This document shows positions 6,186 through 14,891 of a stretch of 36,973 bases of DNA, in pieces. This stretch comes from Chloroflexota bacterium (GTDB lineage: Bacteria; Chloroflexota; Anaerolineae; B4-G1; SLSP01). Where the stretch lies: assembly GCA_019873645.1 (NCBI GenBank), contig JAIOAX010000045.1, forward strand, positions 1-36,973, read 5' to 3'. The position numbers were made by a program, and so were the translations under genes. A model generated the notes under the pieces. The model was not told where the DNA came from, did no database searches, and saw only the letters and a list, made by a program, of their open reading frames with translations. Numbering within the stretch: position 1 is the first letter of the stretch; each line of letters begins with the position of its first letter.

Positions 6186-8438
6186 CTATGAATGAGCCTC
6201 AGGTCCGCGCCATGCAGGAAGCGTCACGGTGAAGGTGCTGCCGCTGCCGACTTCGCTGATCACTTGCACATAACCGCCATGCGCTTCGACGATGGATTTG
6301 GTCACGTACAATCCCAATCCCAGACCGCGCACGTCATCATCGTGGTCCTGCATCACCCGATGGAAACGGCTAAACAGGCGGCGCTGTTCCTCCGGGGATA
6401 TCCCCACGCCTGTATCCGCTACCTCAAAGGAGACCCGTCCATAACCGGAAAACAGTCGCAACGCGACACTGCCACCAGGCTCGGTGTATTGATACGCATT
6501 GCGCACCAGGTTAAGCAAGGCCCAGCGCAGACGCGCCGCATCGGCATTGACCAATGGCAGATCCGGCACAATTTCCAGGGTAAAGGCGAGGGATTTTTCG
6601 GCCATCTGCGGGCGCCATTCTTCGTAAATTTCCTCGACCAGGGAAGCCAGTGCCAGAGGTTTTTGACGCAGGCTCAGCCGTCCGCCAGCCTCAATCTCGG
6701 AAAAGTCGAGCAAGGCGTTGATCATGGAAACCAGACTGTCCGTCTGCTGGCCGATTTTGTCCAAAAAACTGCGCTGTGTCGGCATCAGCGTCGCGCCGGC
6801 CGTCGCCGTCAGCAAGGCGGTGTAGCCCTTGATCGCCGTGAGCGGCGTGCGCAACTCGTGTGAAACATGCGCTACAAAGGCATCCTTGAGTTGCTCCGCT
6901 GCGACTTCAGCGGTCACATCGCGTAAAACGATCACCGTGCCCAGGTTTTCCCCCTCGTCGGTCGCGACGCCGGCCGAGTGCGCCGTATACACCTTGTTCG
7001 CCACCTGGAAGCGACGGCTTTCCAGCAGCCAGGGATTGAGCTTTTCAAGATCGAAACCGCTCCTTTCAGCCGTTGAAAATTCACGCAACGGTTCGGATTG
7101 GAAATGTACCGCCATCTCCTCAAGCATGGCTTCTGCGGCACGGTTCAAGGGGGTGATGTTACCCTCAGTATCCGCAAACAGGACACCATCGCCGATACTG
7201 GCAAGGATGGCGCGCATGCGGGTGGCGATCTCCTTTTGCATTTGCAGGGACCGTTGCAGGGCCACAGTTCGCTCACTGAGGCGTTCGGTCATTTTATCGA
7301 AGGTTGTCGCCAACACACCGATCTCATCGGCGCGCTGAATGCCGGTGCGTTGTTGCAGGTCGCCTTCGGCAACGGCCAGCGAGGTGCGCACCAGGGTATC
7401 CAGCGGGGTCGTAATCCGGCGCGCCACACTGACACCCAAAACTACAACCGCCAGCATCGCCGCGCCGAAAATTGCAATGTAGGTATTGCGGTTGGCGATA
7501 TTCGTGTCAATGATGAAATTCGAGGGCAAAGCCACCCCGAAGACAGTCAACCGATCCCTGGCTACGATGAGGGGGCCACGCGAGAAGCGGTACACACGCC
7601 CGTTGACGGTGATGCTTTCAAGCCGGGTTCTGGCCGCCGTGGCGAAAATCTGGGCGTACATCTCCGGGGAGATAGAGAGCGTGCTCAACAACGTTGCGGC
7701 CTCGGATTCGGACAGGCCAATGGTAAAGGTCGAGGCGACGGCCCGGCCTTCCTCCATATAAACGACAATGTCGGCCATCGAGGTCGTTTTGAAAGAGCGC
7801 AGCATCTCATCCAGCGCGCTGCCGATCAAAATGACGCCGAGAAATTCACCGTTAGGGCCGGCCGGCAACGGCACTGCGGTGAAATAATAGTAGCGTCCAT
7901 CCACCGGATGTGGTCCGATAGCACGTCGGGGCGCTGCCGTGGGCGAGGCTTCCGTTATCAACTCGCGGATGATCCAGAGGTACAGCGCATCAAAATCCAG
8001 GCTAATCGGTTGCAGAACGTCGTCACGCCGCAACATATTCAGTACGGTTTTGCCGGTCGCATCTACCACAATCAAAACGCCGAAGTCCTGGGTGCTGGCG
8101 AACGGCGTCACCAGGCGGGCAAACTCTTCGTGGTTGCGTTCCAGCAATGCCTGCGCTGCCCCGCGCGTTCCTCCCAACACCGTAGCCGCATCAAGATGCT
8201 CGATTTCCACACGCGCGAAACCGTTCAAGACCGCGCGGCCAGATTCCATCAGGTGATTGTTCAGGCGTTCATCCAAGGAACCGGCCACCAGTCGGAGAAC
8301 GACATAGATACCGATGACCGCAACCACAAACGTCAGGAAAAGATAAGGCAGGATGATCTTCCAGCGGATGTTAGCCGAGCGGAGGGATACCGCCGTCCAT
8401 AGACGCTTCCAAATGTGCTGCGGTTGTTGATCGTACAT
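6186..8438 (-). CDS. membrane sensor histidine kinase (periplasmic sensor-HAMP-PAS-HisKA-HATPase)
   Basis: A 750-residue sensor kinase. TM1 (about 27-49) and TM2 (about 319-338) flank a roughly 270-residue extracytoplasmic domain with a Cache-like pattern (VLIVVDATGK, GRYYYFTAVPL). HAMP (about 340-392), PAS (about 405-510), HisKA and HATPase_c follow. His527 in HVSHELRTPL is the phospho-acceptor. The N box (NLVRNA, Asn643 and Asn647), G1 (DTGVG, 675-679) and G2 (GLGLGL, 705-710) are intact, so it should be active. No response regulator lies in the window, making it an orphan. A good promoter (8509-8482) precedes it. The Thr/Pro-tailed membrane protein follows 16 bp downstream and may be a functional partner. 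The ligand is unknown. Confidence 0.93.
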   Translation of the reverse strand: MYDQQPQHIWKRLWTAVSLRSANIRWKIILPYLFLTFVVAVIGIYVVLRLVAGSLDERLNNHLMESGRAVLNGFARVEIEHLDAATVLGGTRGAAQALLERNHEEFARLVTPFASTQDFGVLIVVDATGKTVLNMLRRDDVLQPISLDFDALYLWIIRELITEASPTAAPRRAIGPHPVDGRYYYFTAVPLPAGPNGEFLGVILIGSALDEMLRSFKTTSMADIVVYMEEGRAVASTFTIGLSESEAATLLSTLSISPEMYAQIFATAARTRLESITVNGRVYRFSRGPLIVARDRLTVFGVALPSNFIIDTNIANRNTYIAIFGAAMLAVVVLGVSVARRITTPLDTLVRTSLAVAEGDLQQRTGIQRADEIGVLATTFDKMTERLSERTVALQRSLQMQKEIATRMRAILASIGDGVLFADTEGNITPLNRAAEAMLEEMAVHFQSEPLREFSTAERSGFDLEKLNPWLLESRRFQVANKVYTAHSAGVATDEGENLGTVIVLRDVTAEVAAEQLKDAFVAHVSHELRTPLTAIKGYTALLTATAGATLMPTQRSFLDKIGQQTDSLVSMINALLDFSEIEAGGRLSLRQKPLALASLVEEIYEEWRPQMAEKSLAFTLEIVPDLPLVNADAARLRWALLNLVRNAYQYTEPGGSVALRLFSGYGRVSFEVADTGVGISPEEQRRLFSRFHRVMQDHDDDVRGLGLGLYVTKSIVEAHGGYVQVISEVGSGSTFTVTLPAWRGPEAHS

Positions 8439-8481
8439 AGGCCACTCTTCGGCTCGCCGGATTTTTACATCAACCTACTTC

Positions 8482-8509
8482 AGTATAACGCAGCTTAATA
8501 GCAAGTCAA
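8482..8509 (-). promoter_or_regulatory. sigma70-like promoter for the histidine kinase operon
   Basis: TTGACT (8509-8504) and TATACT (8487-8482) on the minus strand have a 16-bp spacer. Transcription would start near 8475, about 37 nt before the ATG at 8438. Confidence 0.6.
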
Positions 8510-8525
8510 AATATGCGCTCACACG

Positions 8526-8614
8526 GGGTGCATTTCAGGACAGGGGCAGGTTTTTGCGTTTTTCCCTTTACCTCCTCGCTCCTTTGGAGCGAGGCCGGGA
8601 GCGGGGGCGCAAAA
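8526..8614. repeat. GGGTGCATTTCAGGA copy plus nested inverted repeats
   Basis: GGGTGCATTTCAGGA (8526-8540) is identical to 35660-35674, where it begins a possible MITE. It is followed by TTTTGCG (8552-8558) and its complement CGCAAAA (8608-8614), which enclose a perfect 9-bp stem, CCTCGCTCC-TTT-GGAGCGAGG (8574-8594). No matching right end is present. The site sits between the divergent kinase and helix-hairpin-helix genes and may be an eroded mobile-element end. Confidence 0.6.
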
Positions 8615-8653
8615 GTACAATGTTAGCCCTTAGCCTCATCGTGGGTTCCAAAC

Positions 8654-8682
8654 TTGTCCAAAATCAAAAACGGGTGTATCAC
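8654..8682 (+). promoter_or_regulatory. possible promoter for the helix-hairpin-helix operon
   Basis: TTGTCC (8654-8659) and TATCAC (8677-8682) are 17 bp apart, ahead of the ATG at 8719. The -10 match is modest. Confidence 0.3.
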
Positions 8683-8718
8683 AGATACAGGGTTCTGAAG
8701 TAGCGAAAGGAGCGAGCC

Positions 8719-9831
8719 ATGGAAATCAAAACTTTAGTCAACCTCAATACCGCAGGTGTGGAAGAACTTACCCAGGTGCCGGGCATCGGGCCTGTGCTGG
8801 CGGAGCGCATCGTGCAGGCGCGGCCCTTCGCATCCCTTGATGATGTCGTGCGCGTGCCGGGGATCGGACCGGCAATGTTGAACAAAATCGCGCCATACGC
8901 AACGGTGGAACATGCACCTTTCTGGACAACGGATGTGGAGGCAGACGTAAAGCTACAGGCCCCGGAAAGTTCACTTCTCACACAAGCAACGCCGGACGAA
9001 AGCGCCGCGGCAAACCACGTCGCCGAGATTCCGGCGGATCTGGTTCCCCTGCCGCCTTTGCCGCCCGTTCCCCCTTACGATGAAGAGGCGGCGCTGGCAG
9101 CCATCGCAGAAGCGGCAGCCGCAGAAGTCGTCCCGCCGCCGCTGCCGGAAACGCCCCCACCTTTGCCCGAAGCCGCCGCGCCGGTACCGGAAACGCCTCC
9201 TTCCCCCTTAGAAGAGACGCCGGCTCCCTTGCCCGAAGCGGCGGCAGCCGTTGCGCCGGGAATTCCATCCCCTCTGGAAGCGACGCCGCCGCCCCCGAAA
9301 GTTGTCGCCGCCGAGCCAACCGCCGCACCTTCCCCTCAGCCATCCTCAGCCGTCCCCACCACATCCAGGCCGGCGACGCGCGAACAGCTTGCCTGGACCG
9401 GCTTCATCACCTTCGTCGCGACGCTGATCATCACCCTCGCGCTAAGCCTGGGTATCCTGGCAGGCATCAACGGCGGACTGCGCTATGCCTCCGCGCGTGA
9501 GGTGGCACGGGTATCGCGCGAAGTCACAGCGCTCCAGGGGCAGGTGACCACGCTGGAACAATCGCTAAGCGGCTTGCAAACCCGCCTGAAAACGCTCGAA
9601 ACCCTGAGTGAGCGCGTCCAAACCCTCGAAGCGGCAAAGGGCGATATGCAGCGCGAGCTGAACGCGCTGACAACCCAGGCCCAAACGCTCAGCAATCAGG
9701 TACAGGAGATCCGGCGGCAGACGGACGCGCTGAACACGCGGATGGAAGAAGTCCAGGCGCAGACAGGGCGTTTCCAGAAATTGATGGACGGGCTGCGCGA
9801 CTTGCTCAACAGCCTCTTCCCCAAAGATTAG
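8719..9831 (+). CDS. helix-hairpin-helix, single-TM, coiled-coil protein
   Basis: A 370-residue protein of unknown function. Residues 8-62 contain two helix-hairpin-helix motifs (VPGIGPVLAERI and VPGIGPAMLNKI) of the ComEA/DisA-like type that bind DNA backbone non-specifically. Residues about 80-220 are Pro/Ala/Glu-rich and disordered. One TM helix lies at about 228-250, and residues 258-365 form a long coiled coil with Leu/Gln heptads. With the N-terminus inside, the DNA-binding motif would be cytoplasmic and the coiled coil outside. The ATG has AAAGGAG at 6 nt. The next gene starts 9 bp after the stop and encodes another TM/coiled-coil protein, so the two probably form a complex. A role in anchoring the nucleoid to the envelope, or in DNA uptake, is speculative. 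Confidence 0.85.
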   Translation: MEIKTLVNLNTAGVEELTQVPGIGPVLAERIVQARPFASLDDVVRVPGIGPAMLNKIAPYATVEHAPFWTTDVEADVKLQAPESSLLTQATPDESAAANHVAEIPADLVPLPPLPPVPPYDEEAALAAIAEAAAAEVVPPPLPETPPPLPEAAAPVPETPPSPLEETPAPLPEAAAAVAPGIPSPLEATPPPPKVVAAEPTAAPSPQPSSAVPTTSRPATREQLAWTGFITFVATLIITLALSLGILAGINGGLRYASAREVARVSREVTALQGQVTTLEQSLSGLQTRLKTLETLSERVQTLEAAKGDMQRELNALTTQAQTLSNQVQEIRRQTDALNTRMEEVQAQTGRFQKLMDGLRDLLNSLFPKD

Positions 9832-9840
9832 GAGGCAACC

Positions 9841-10818
9841 ATGACCACCGAAATCGCTCCCCCACCCTCCGCCGGACGGAAGTTTCTGCACGGCCTGGGC
9901 TGGCTGGCGAAGTTCCTGCTGCGTTTGCTATTCGTGATCGTGATTGGCGGGTTGCTCGGCGCCGGCGTTTACTGGGGCGCATCTTACGGCGTCGCCATGC
10001 TCAATCAACAGGTCTTCCAACCCATTCAGGAGCATACCCGCCGCCTGGATGAGCTGGAAAGCCGCTATGCTCAGGATTACCAGCATCTGAACGAGCGCAC
10101 ACAGGCTTTACAGGAACAAACCCAAGCCCTCCAGGAACAGATGGCCGCGCTGGAACGCCAGGACAAAGCAGCACGCGAGACGTTGGATGCCCTGCAAACC
10201 CGGCTGGCAACGTCCGAAACGCAGCTCGCTACCATGCAAACCGCATTAAAAACCGCCCAGGAAACCGTCAGCGCCCTGGAAACCCGGCAGGCCGCTTTTG
10301 GGCCAGACATCACCAAACTGCGCACCGCGCTCACGAAGCTGGAAACGACGGTGAGCGATTTGCAGAAGACCACGGCAGTCATCGCTGCGGATATAGAAAC
10401 TCTCAGCGTCGCCGTGAAAGACGAAACGCCTTTGCTCGCCATGCGCGCCGAGGTGCAGTTGCTCAAGGCGATGGAATTGCTCACCCGCGCGCGCGTGCAA
10501 CTGGCGCAGAACAATGTGGGACTGGCGACAGCCGAAGTCCAGGAGGCGCGCAATACGCTGTTGGTGTTGAGCGCGACCGTCCCGGCGCATCAGCAAAGCG
10601 CGCTTACCGCCATCGTGCAGCGGCTTGATCTGGGGCTGGCGAACCTGCCGGACGCGCCGCGACTGGCTGCCGACGATTTCGAGATCGCCTGGCAATTGCT
10701 TCGACAAGGGTTGCCTGCGGCATCCACCGCAGAGACGTTACTCTCGCCGCTGACTACGCCGGCGATCACGACAACTGAGACGCTGACAGCCACAACGCCA
10801 ATCACAACAACTGATTAA
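9841..10818 (+). CDS. membrane-anchored coiled-coil protein
   Basis: A 325-residue protein of unknown function with one TM helix at about 23-47. A long coiled coil at about 60-215 is rich in Gln, Leu and Thr, with QALQEQTQALQEQ-type repetition. A second helical region lies at about 215-290, and the tail is Thr-rich. It follows the helix-hairpin-helix protein after 9 bp (GGAGG at 5 nt) and shares its TM-plus-coiled-coil design, so heteromeric pairing is likely. The homoserine dehydrogenase gene begins 12 bp after its stop. Confidence 0.85.
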   Translation: MTTEIAPPPSAGRKFLHGLGWLAKFLLRLLFVIVIGGLLGAGVYWGASYGVAMLNQQVFQPIQEHTRRLDELESRYAQDYQHLNERTQALQEQTQALQEQMAALERQDKAARETLDALQTRLATSETQLATMQTALKTAQETVSALETRQAAFGPDITKLRTALTKLETTVSDLQKTTAVIAADIETLSVAVKDETPLLAMRAEVQLLKAMELLTRARVQLAQNNVGLATAEVQEARNTLLVLSATVPAHQQSALTAIVQRLDLGLANLPDAPRLAADDFEIAWQLLRQGLPAASTAETLLSPLTTPAITTTETLTATTPITTTD

Positions 10819-10830
10819 AGAGGCTTGCCT

Positions 10831-11913
10831 GTGAACAGAAATATCCGTGAAGTTCCTATAATTTTTCTTGGCCTGGGCAACATCGGCGGGACGCTGCTCC
10901 GCCAGATTTTGGAGACGCGCGCGACGGTCGCCGAACGCACGGGGTTGCGGTTGGTGCCTATCGCGGTGGCGGATGTGAGCGGTCTGCTCTATGCTGCCGA
11001 CGGCTTGCCCGAAACCACGCTCTCCGCTGCCCTGGAGGCCACACGCGGCGGCGGCACATTGGCCGCACTGCCCGGCCTGCGTCCGCTGAGCGCATTGCCG
11101 TCGGTCCTGCGGCCCGGCGCGATTCTCGCCGACCTGACCGCTTCTCCCAAGACCGTCCCCACCCTGCACGCTGCGCTCAATGCCGGTTGCGGTGTCGTAC
11201 TGGCGAACAAGATTCCGCTGGCCGGGCCGTGGGCCGAAGCCGCGCCATTGATGACCCATCCATATCTGCGCTACGAAGTCACCGTGGGCGCCGGCCTGCC
11301 CGTCATCGAGACGGAACATTATCTGCGCGATACCGGTGACTGTATCACGCTCATTGAAGGCTGTGTCAGCGGCACGCTCGGCTACTTGTGCGCCGAACTG
11401 GAACGCGGCGTTCCCTACTCGCAGGCCGTGGCGCAGGCGCGCGCTTTGGGCTACACCGAGCCGGACCCCCGTGATGACCTCAGCGGCAAGGATGTGGCGC
11501 GCAAAGCCCTCATCCTGGCGCGCACCGCTGGCTGGTCTCTGGAAGAACAACAGCTTGCCGTGGAGCCGCTGTACGACAAGACGCTGGCAAGCCTGTCCGT
11601 CGAGGCCTTTATGACAGCGGCCTCCACGCTGGATGAGGGGTACGTGGCTCGCGTCGCCGAGGCACAGGGTCAGGGGAAGGTCCTGCGTTATGTCGCGCGC
11701 GTCACGCCGGAGGGCGGAACAGTCGGGCTGACCGCCGTGGAGCGCGACGGGCCGCTCGGCGCGTTGCGCGGGCCGGGGAACTACATCGCTCTATATACCA
11801 CGCGCTACCAGCCGCTCCCACTGGCGCTCTCCGGTCCCGGCGCAGGCCGCGAAGTCACGGCGGCAGGCGTGCTTGGCGATATTCTCAAACTGGCGCGACA
11901 AATGGCGATGTAG
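10831..11913 (+). CDS. hom: homoserine dehydrogenase
   Basis: A 360-residue enzyme (EC 1.1.1.3) that reduces aspartate semialdehyde to homoserine in Thr/Met/Ile synthesis. A Rossmann motif GLGNIGG (residues 14-20) binds NAD(P). ANKIPLAGPW carries the conserved Lys. EGCVSGTLGYL and GYTEPDPRDDLSGKDVARK are hallmark substrate and catalytic blocks, close to the dehydrogenase half of ThrA. There is no aspartokinase part and no C-terminal ACT domain, so this is the short, probably feedback-insensitive form. I chose GTG at 10831: AAAGAGG ends at 10823, giving a 7-nt spacer, whereas TTG at 10825 is too close. Its position behind two envelope coiled-coil genes is unusual; no other Thr genes are in view. 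Confidence 0.93.
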   Translation: MNRNIREVPIIFLGLGNIGGTLLRQILETRATVAERTGLRLVPIAVADVSGLLYAADGLPETTLSAALEATRGGGTLAALPGLRPLSALPSVLRPGAILADLTASPKTVPTLHAALNAGCGVVLANKIPLAGPWAEAAPLMTHPYLRYEVTVGAGLPVIETEHYLRDTGDCITLIEGCVSGTLGYLCAELERGVPYSQAVAQARALGYTEPDPRDDLSGKDVARKALILARTAGWSLEEQQLAVEPLYDKTLASLSVEAFMTAASTLDEGYVARVAEAQGQGKVLRYVARVTPEGGTVGLTAVERDGPLGALRGPGNYIALYTTRYQPLPLALSGPGAGREVTAAGVLGDILKLARQMAM

Positions 11914-11919
11914 AATTCC

Positions 11920-12669
11920 CTACTGCGCCGGATAGTGGCGGATGTGCCCCTCGCCGCGTTTCTTTTCGAGGCGGTCGCCGACCTGCCATTTGGGCATGGC
12001 ACGGATTTTTTTAATCTTGCCGTTGTCGCGGCGGACATAGGCAAAGAGCACGTCATCCACCTGGGTATAGCCGTCGTCGTCGGTTGAGCGTACCTGCTCG
12101 ATGCGCATATCCACAATCGTGCCCGACCACGCCTGCGACAACGTCACCAGCATCAGCACCAGGCTGATGAAAGCTGCCAGCGCCACACCGAGCATCCCCG
12201 TCGGCTCTTTCTGTCCCCAGATCAGGAAAACGACGACGCCAATCACGATCCAGATCACCGCCCAGATGACCAGGTAGAGTAACGTTTTACCGCATCCCCC
12301 GCCCTTTTGGGCCTGTGGTTGGGCTTGCACCGGCTGGGGACGTGGTTGAGGCTGGGGAGACGCTGGGCGTGGCTGAGGTCCAGGTTGCAGTTGAGGTTGC
12401 GCCGGCTGCAGGCGTGGTGGTGACGCAACATCTGCCGGAGGCGGGGGCGGCGGGGGTGGTGTCTGCGCAGGCGGCTGCGCCGCGCGCCATTGTCCGCCCT
12501 CATAAACGTGCCATTGCCCGGTGCGTTCCTGTGGCATCCACACGCGCCCCCATGCATCGGTCACGCGCAGCCAATTCAACTCGGCGCGATATTGTTCGAT
12601 TGTAATGACACCGCGCTTGCGTTGATCTTCCAAAAAACGAAACCGCTGTTCGGCCTCATTGAAATCCAT
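11920..12669 (-). CDS. two-TM protein with SHOCT-like N-terminus
   Basis: A 249-residue protein of unknown function. Residues 5-36 (FRFLEDQRKRGVITIEQY) resemble the short SHOCT-type helical module, followed by a Trp-rich segment (about 38-62). A Pro/Gln-rich linker (about 64-122), two TM helices (about 129-151 and 158-179) and a basic C-terminal domain (about 180-249) complete it. I start at ATG 12669, where GGGAGG lies 4 nt upstream; an upstream TTG would lie inside that ribosome-binding site. It converges on hom with only 6 bp between the stops. No function can be assigned. Confidence 0.75.
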   Translation of the reverse strand: MDFNEAEQRFRFLEDQRKRGVITIEQYRAELNWLRVTDAWGRVWMPQERTGQWHVYEGGQWRAAQPPAQTPPPPPPPPADVASPPRLQPAQPQLQPGPQPRPASPQPQPRPQPVQAQPQAQKGGGCGKTLLYLVIWAVIWIVIGVVVFLIWGQKEPTGMLGVALAAFISLVLMLVTLSQAWSGTIVDMRIEQVRSTDDDGYTQVDDVLFAYVRRDNGKIKKIRAMPKWQVGDRLEKKRGEGHIRHYPAQ

Positions 12670-12707
12670 AATTCCTCCCAATTTTAGCTAAAGCGTTTAA
12701 TAGGGCA

Positions 12708-12770
12708 TAAAGCGTAAAGCGTAAAACGTAAAGAGAAGCCTTACGTTTCACGTTTTACGTTTCACGTTTT
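12708..12770. repeat. mirrored array of CGTAAA/TTTACG units (period 7-8)
   Basis: The left arm carries AAAGCGTAAAGCGTAAAACG (12708-12732 region). The right arm carries TTACGTTTCACGTTTTACGT continuing to 12770. The arms are imperfect reverse complements over about 23-30 bp with a loop of about 8 nt. The TAA of the oligogalacturonate-lyase-like gene overlaps the right end (12770-12772). A 3'-end hairpin for that gene is likely. Confidence 0.75.
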
Positions 12771-13888
12771 TACGAGGTGCGCGCGATCAAATCTGCCGTA
12801 TACGCCATCGCCACATCCACCATGCCGCGCACGGTGGTGGTGAAGACGACGACCTGATCCCCAAAGCAGAAACGCGGGTGTGGGTCAATGTGGTACTTCA
12901 AACCGGTGTAGTTGTGCATCGGCGGGTTGTCTACCAGACGCACGCTCTTGCCGGTTACACGGTTCAGAAAATTTACCGTCGAAGGGCAACCCCGATAGAA
13001 GGTGGGATTGGCATCGCCGATGAGATACTGTCCCGTCGCGCTGCTGTGCGAATGCCAGCGCCCGCCGGCGAACGGAATTTCTTCGACGGCCCGCGTTTCG
13101 ATATCTATCCGCCACACGCCCACATCGCTTTTGATGCACCACACGTGCTGTCCATCGGGATCCCACCACTCATGGGTCAGGCGTGTGGGTACCGTAAAAA
13201 CCGGTTGTGGCTTCTCACCGCGGCGGATGAGCCACAGGCGATTTTCGATGCGGAACTGCAACCCCGTAAGCGGATCAGGATGATTTTCTTGCGCAAAGAG
13301 CACCAGATCGGGATCGGTAGGGCTGAATTGTGCATGGTTGTGGTTGCGCTGGAAGGTATGCCACAGCTCAAAATCACTGCCATCCAGCGGCAACGCCCCA
13401 AAAATGAATTGCAATCCGACCGCCGCATCAATGAAGAACGCACATCCATCCGCCGATTTGGTCAGATGTGTCGCCACACGCTCAACAGGCCGCATCATCA
13501 CCAGGTCCTCCGGCAAGCGATTGACCAACTCGGTTTCCTCATCAGGCTGCGGCCCGCGCCGCCAGACCGCGCTCCCCATGCCCCAGTAAACTTCGCCGGT
13601 CTCGGCGTCAACGTAAGGCGAGGCATGGTTGAACTGCGTATCGGGGAAGTAGCGCACCTCCTGCGTTGCAAAGTCCACCACGCCGAGTGTGCGCCCCTGC
13701 GCCGCCGTCCCCGAAGGTGGGAACGCACAATAGAACCACCAGTAGCGTCCATCCTGGCTCACGCCATCGTTGACGAAATAGAACGCTTCCTGCACAGGGG
13801 CAACTTTCTGCGTCAGGATGTAGCTCGTCACGCCGGATACAGGATCAGTCCACGGGGTAAACAGCTTCGATTTTGCCAGTTCGATCAT
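12770..13888 (-). CDS. oligogalacturonate lyase-like beta-propeller protein (PL22-like)
   Basis: About 372 residues in a repetitive beta-propeller pattern. The best match I recognise is oligogalacturonate lyase, which splits unsaturated galacturonate oligomers from pectin in the cytoplasm. Supporting points are the absence of a signal peptide and the His-rich motifs HNHAQFSPTDPDLVLFAQE, HEWWDPDGQHVWC, HSHSSATGQYLIGD and KYHIDPHPRF, which fit metal- and substrate-binding histidines of that family. The assignment is by motif memory, and a related propeller of other function is possible. Of the start options, ATG 13888 has the best spacing (5 nt) behind GGAGG; the TTG further upstream overlaps that site. 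Confidence 0.65.
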   Translation of the reverse strand: MIELAKSKLFTPWTDPVSGVTSYILTQKVAPVQEAFYFVNDGVSQDGRYWWFYCAFPPSGTAAQGRTLGVVDFATQEVRYFPDTQFNHASPYVDAETGEVYWGMGSAVWRRGPQPDEETELVNRLPEDLVMMRPVERVATHLTKSADGCAFFIDAAVGLQFIFGALPLDGSDFELWHTFQRNHNHAQFSPTDPDLVLFAQENHPDPLTGLQFRIENRLWLIRRGEKPQPVFTVPTRLTHEWWDPDGQHVWCIKSDVGVWRIDIETRAVEEIPFAGGRWHSHSSATGQYLIGDANPTFYRGCPSTVNFLNRVTGKSVRLVDNPPMHNYTGLKYHIDPHPRFCFGDQVVVFTTTVRGMVDVAMAYTADLIARTS

Positions 13889-13910
13889 CATAGCCTCCAA
13901 CGGTAGAGAG

Positions 13911-13947
13911 TTTGAACGTTGAAACGTTTTCGCGCTCGAACGTTGCG
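13911..13947. repeat. AACGTT-containing short array upstream of the oligogalacturonate-lyase-like gene
   Basis: AACGTT occurs at 13915-13920, 13923-13928 and 13939-13944, within TTGAACGTT, GAAACGTT and TCGAACGTT units. AAACGTTT at 13922-13929 is palindromic. It may be another member of the short-period repeat class, or an operator (LacI-family operators often centre on a CG). It directly precedes the gene start. Confidence 0.45.
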
Positions 13948-14126
13948 TCTAGTCTACCGCAGAACGGGATAAGGACAAGAAGCAAATTCCAGTTATTCGC
14001 AAAGTATCCACGCCCTGTCACAAGCCTGTCACAATCACGCTGTACGATAACGGTTGTAGCAGATGAACTGAGTGACGACTATCAGACAATCTGACTAACG
14101 ACTACCAAACTATCAGGAGGAAAACG

Positions 14127-14891
14127 ATGCAACATAAATCGGTTTTTTTATTGGGTCTGGCCCTACTGGCGATGTTCCCACTTGCCGGTGCAAAGATGAG
14201 CACTAGCGCGCCAGTCACAGTTGAACCCGGCGTGATCAGTGTGAGTGGAGAGGCGGAGGTGCGCATTATGCCCGACGAGGTCATCCTGCGCCTGGGCGTT
14301 GAAACCTCGGACAAGAATCTGTCCAAAGCCAAACAACTGAACGACCAAATCATCACTAAAGTTCAAGCCGTGGCTAAGCGGTACGGCATCCCGGCGGAAC
14401 GTGTGCAGACGGATTACCTCAACATCGAGCCACGCTACAACGACGGCTACACGCAGCGCGAGTTCGTGGGGTATTTCGTCCACAAAACAGTCGTCATCAC
14501 CCTGCGCGACCTGACGAAGTTCGAGGATGTGCTCAGCGGGCTGCTGGAATCCGGCGTGAATTACGTCCACGGCATCGAATTCCGCACCACCGACCTGCGC
14601 AAATACCGCGATCAGGCGCGCGAACTGGCGCTGCAGGCCGCCCGCGAAAAGGCGACCGCCATGGCGGCAGCCCTGGATCAGAAGATTGGCGAGCCGCGCA
14701 GCATCCAGGAGGAGGCCAACAGTTGGTGGTCCGGCTACGGCAGCGGGTGGTGGGGCCGCTGGGGCGGGATGACGCAAAACGTCGTCCAGGAGGTCGGCGG
14801 GGATTACGCCAGCTTCGACAGCAGCCTCGCGCCAGGCCAGATCAGCGTCACGGCGCGGGTGGCGGTGAGTTTTGCGATGACTGGGAAGTAA
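14127..14891 (+). CDS. SIMPL-domain (DUF541) secreted protein
   Basis: A 254-residue protein with an N-terminal signal peptide (hydrophobic core about 7-20) and a SIMPL/DUF541 domain at about 30-250. Recognisable blocks are ISVSGEAEVRIMPDEVILRLGV, the Asn-rich helix with Lys residues after it, YNIEP-type strand LNIEPRYND, and a second half with QARELALQAAREKATAMA. Family members are periplasmic or cell-surface proteins, some linked to oxidative-stress tolerance, but no biochemical activity is established. AGGAGG lies 6 nt before the ATG. A Gly/Trp-rich insertion at about 198-212 is unusual. The last 44 bp overlap the convergent acetyltransferase gene. Confidence 0.88.
   Translation: MQHKSVFLLGLALLAMFPLAGAKMSTSAPVTVEPGVISVSGEAEVRIMPDEVILRLGVETSDKNLSKAKQLNDQIITKVQAVAKRYGIPAERVQTDYLNIEPRYNDGYTQREFVGYFVHKTVVITLRDLTKFEDVLSGLLESGVNYVHGIEFRTTDLRKYRDQARELALQAAREKATAMAAALDQKIGEPRSIQEEANSWWSGYGSGWWGRWGGMTQNVVQEVGGDYASFDSSLAPGQISVTARVAVSFAMTGK

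Noticed and set aside
8574..8594. CCTCGCTCC-TTT-GGAGCGAGG hairpin as an intrinsic terminator
   Set aside because: It lies between divergent genes where no transcript should end, and no T-run follows on either strand.
13911..13947. LacI-family operator before the oligogalacturonate-lyase-like gene
   Set aside because: The AAACGTTT core is suggestive, but three spaced AACGTT copies fit the short-period repeat class equally well, and no regulator gene is nearby. Kept only as a repeat.
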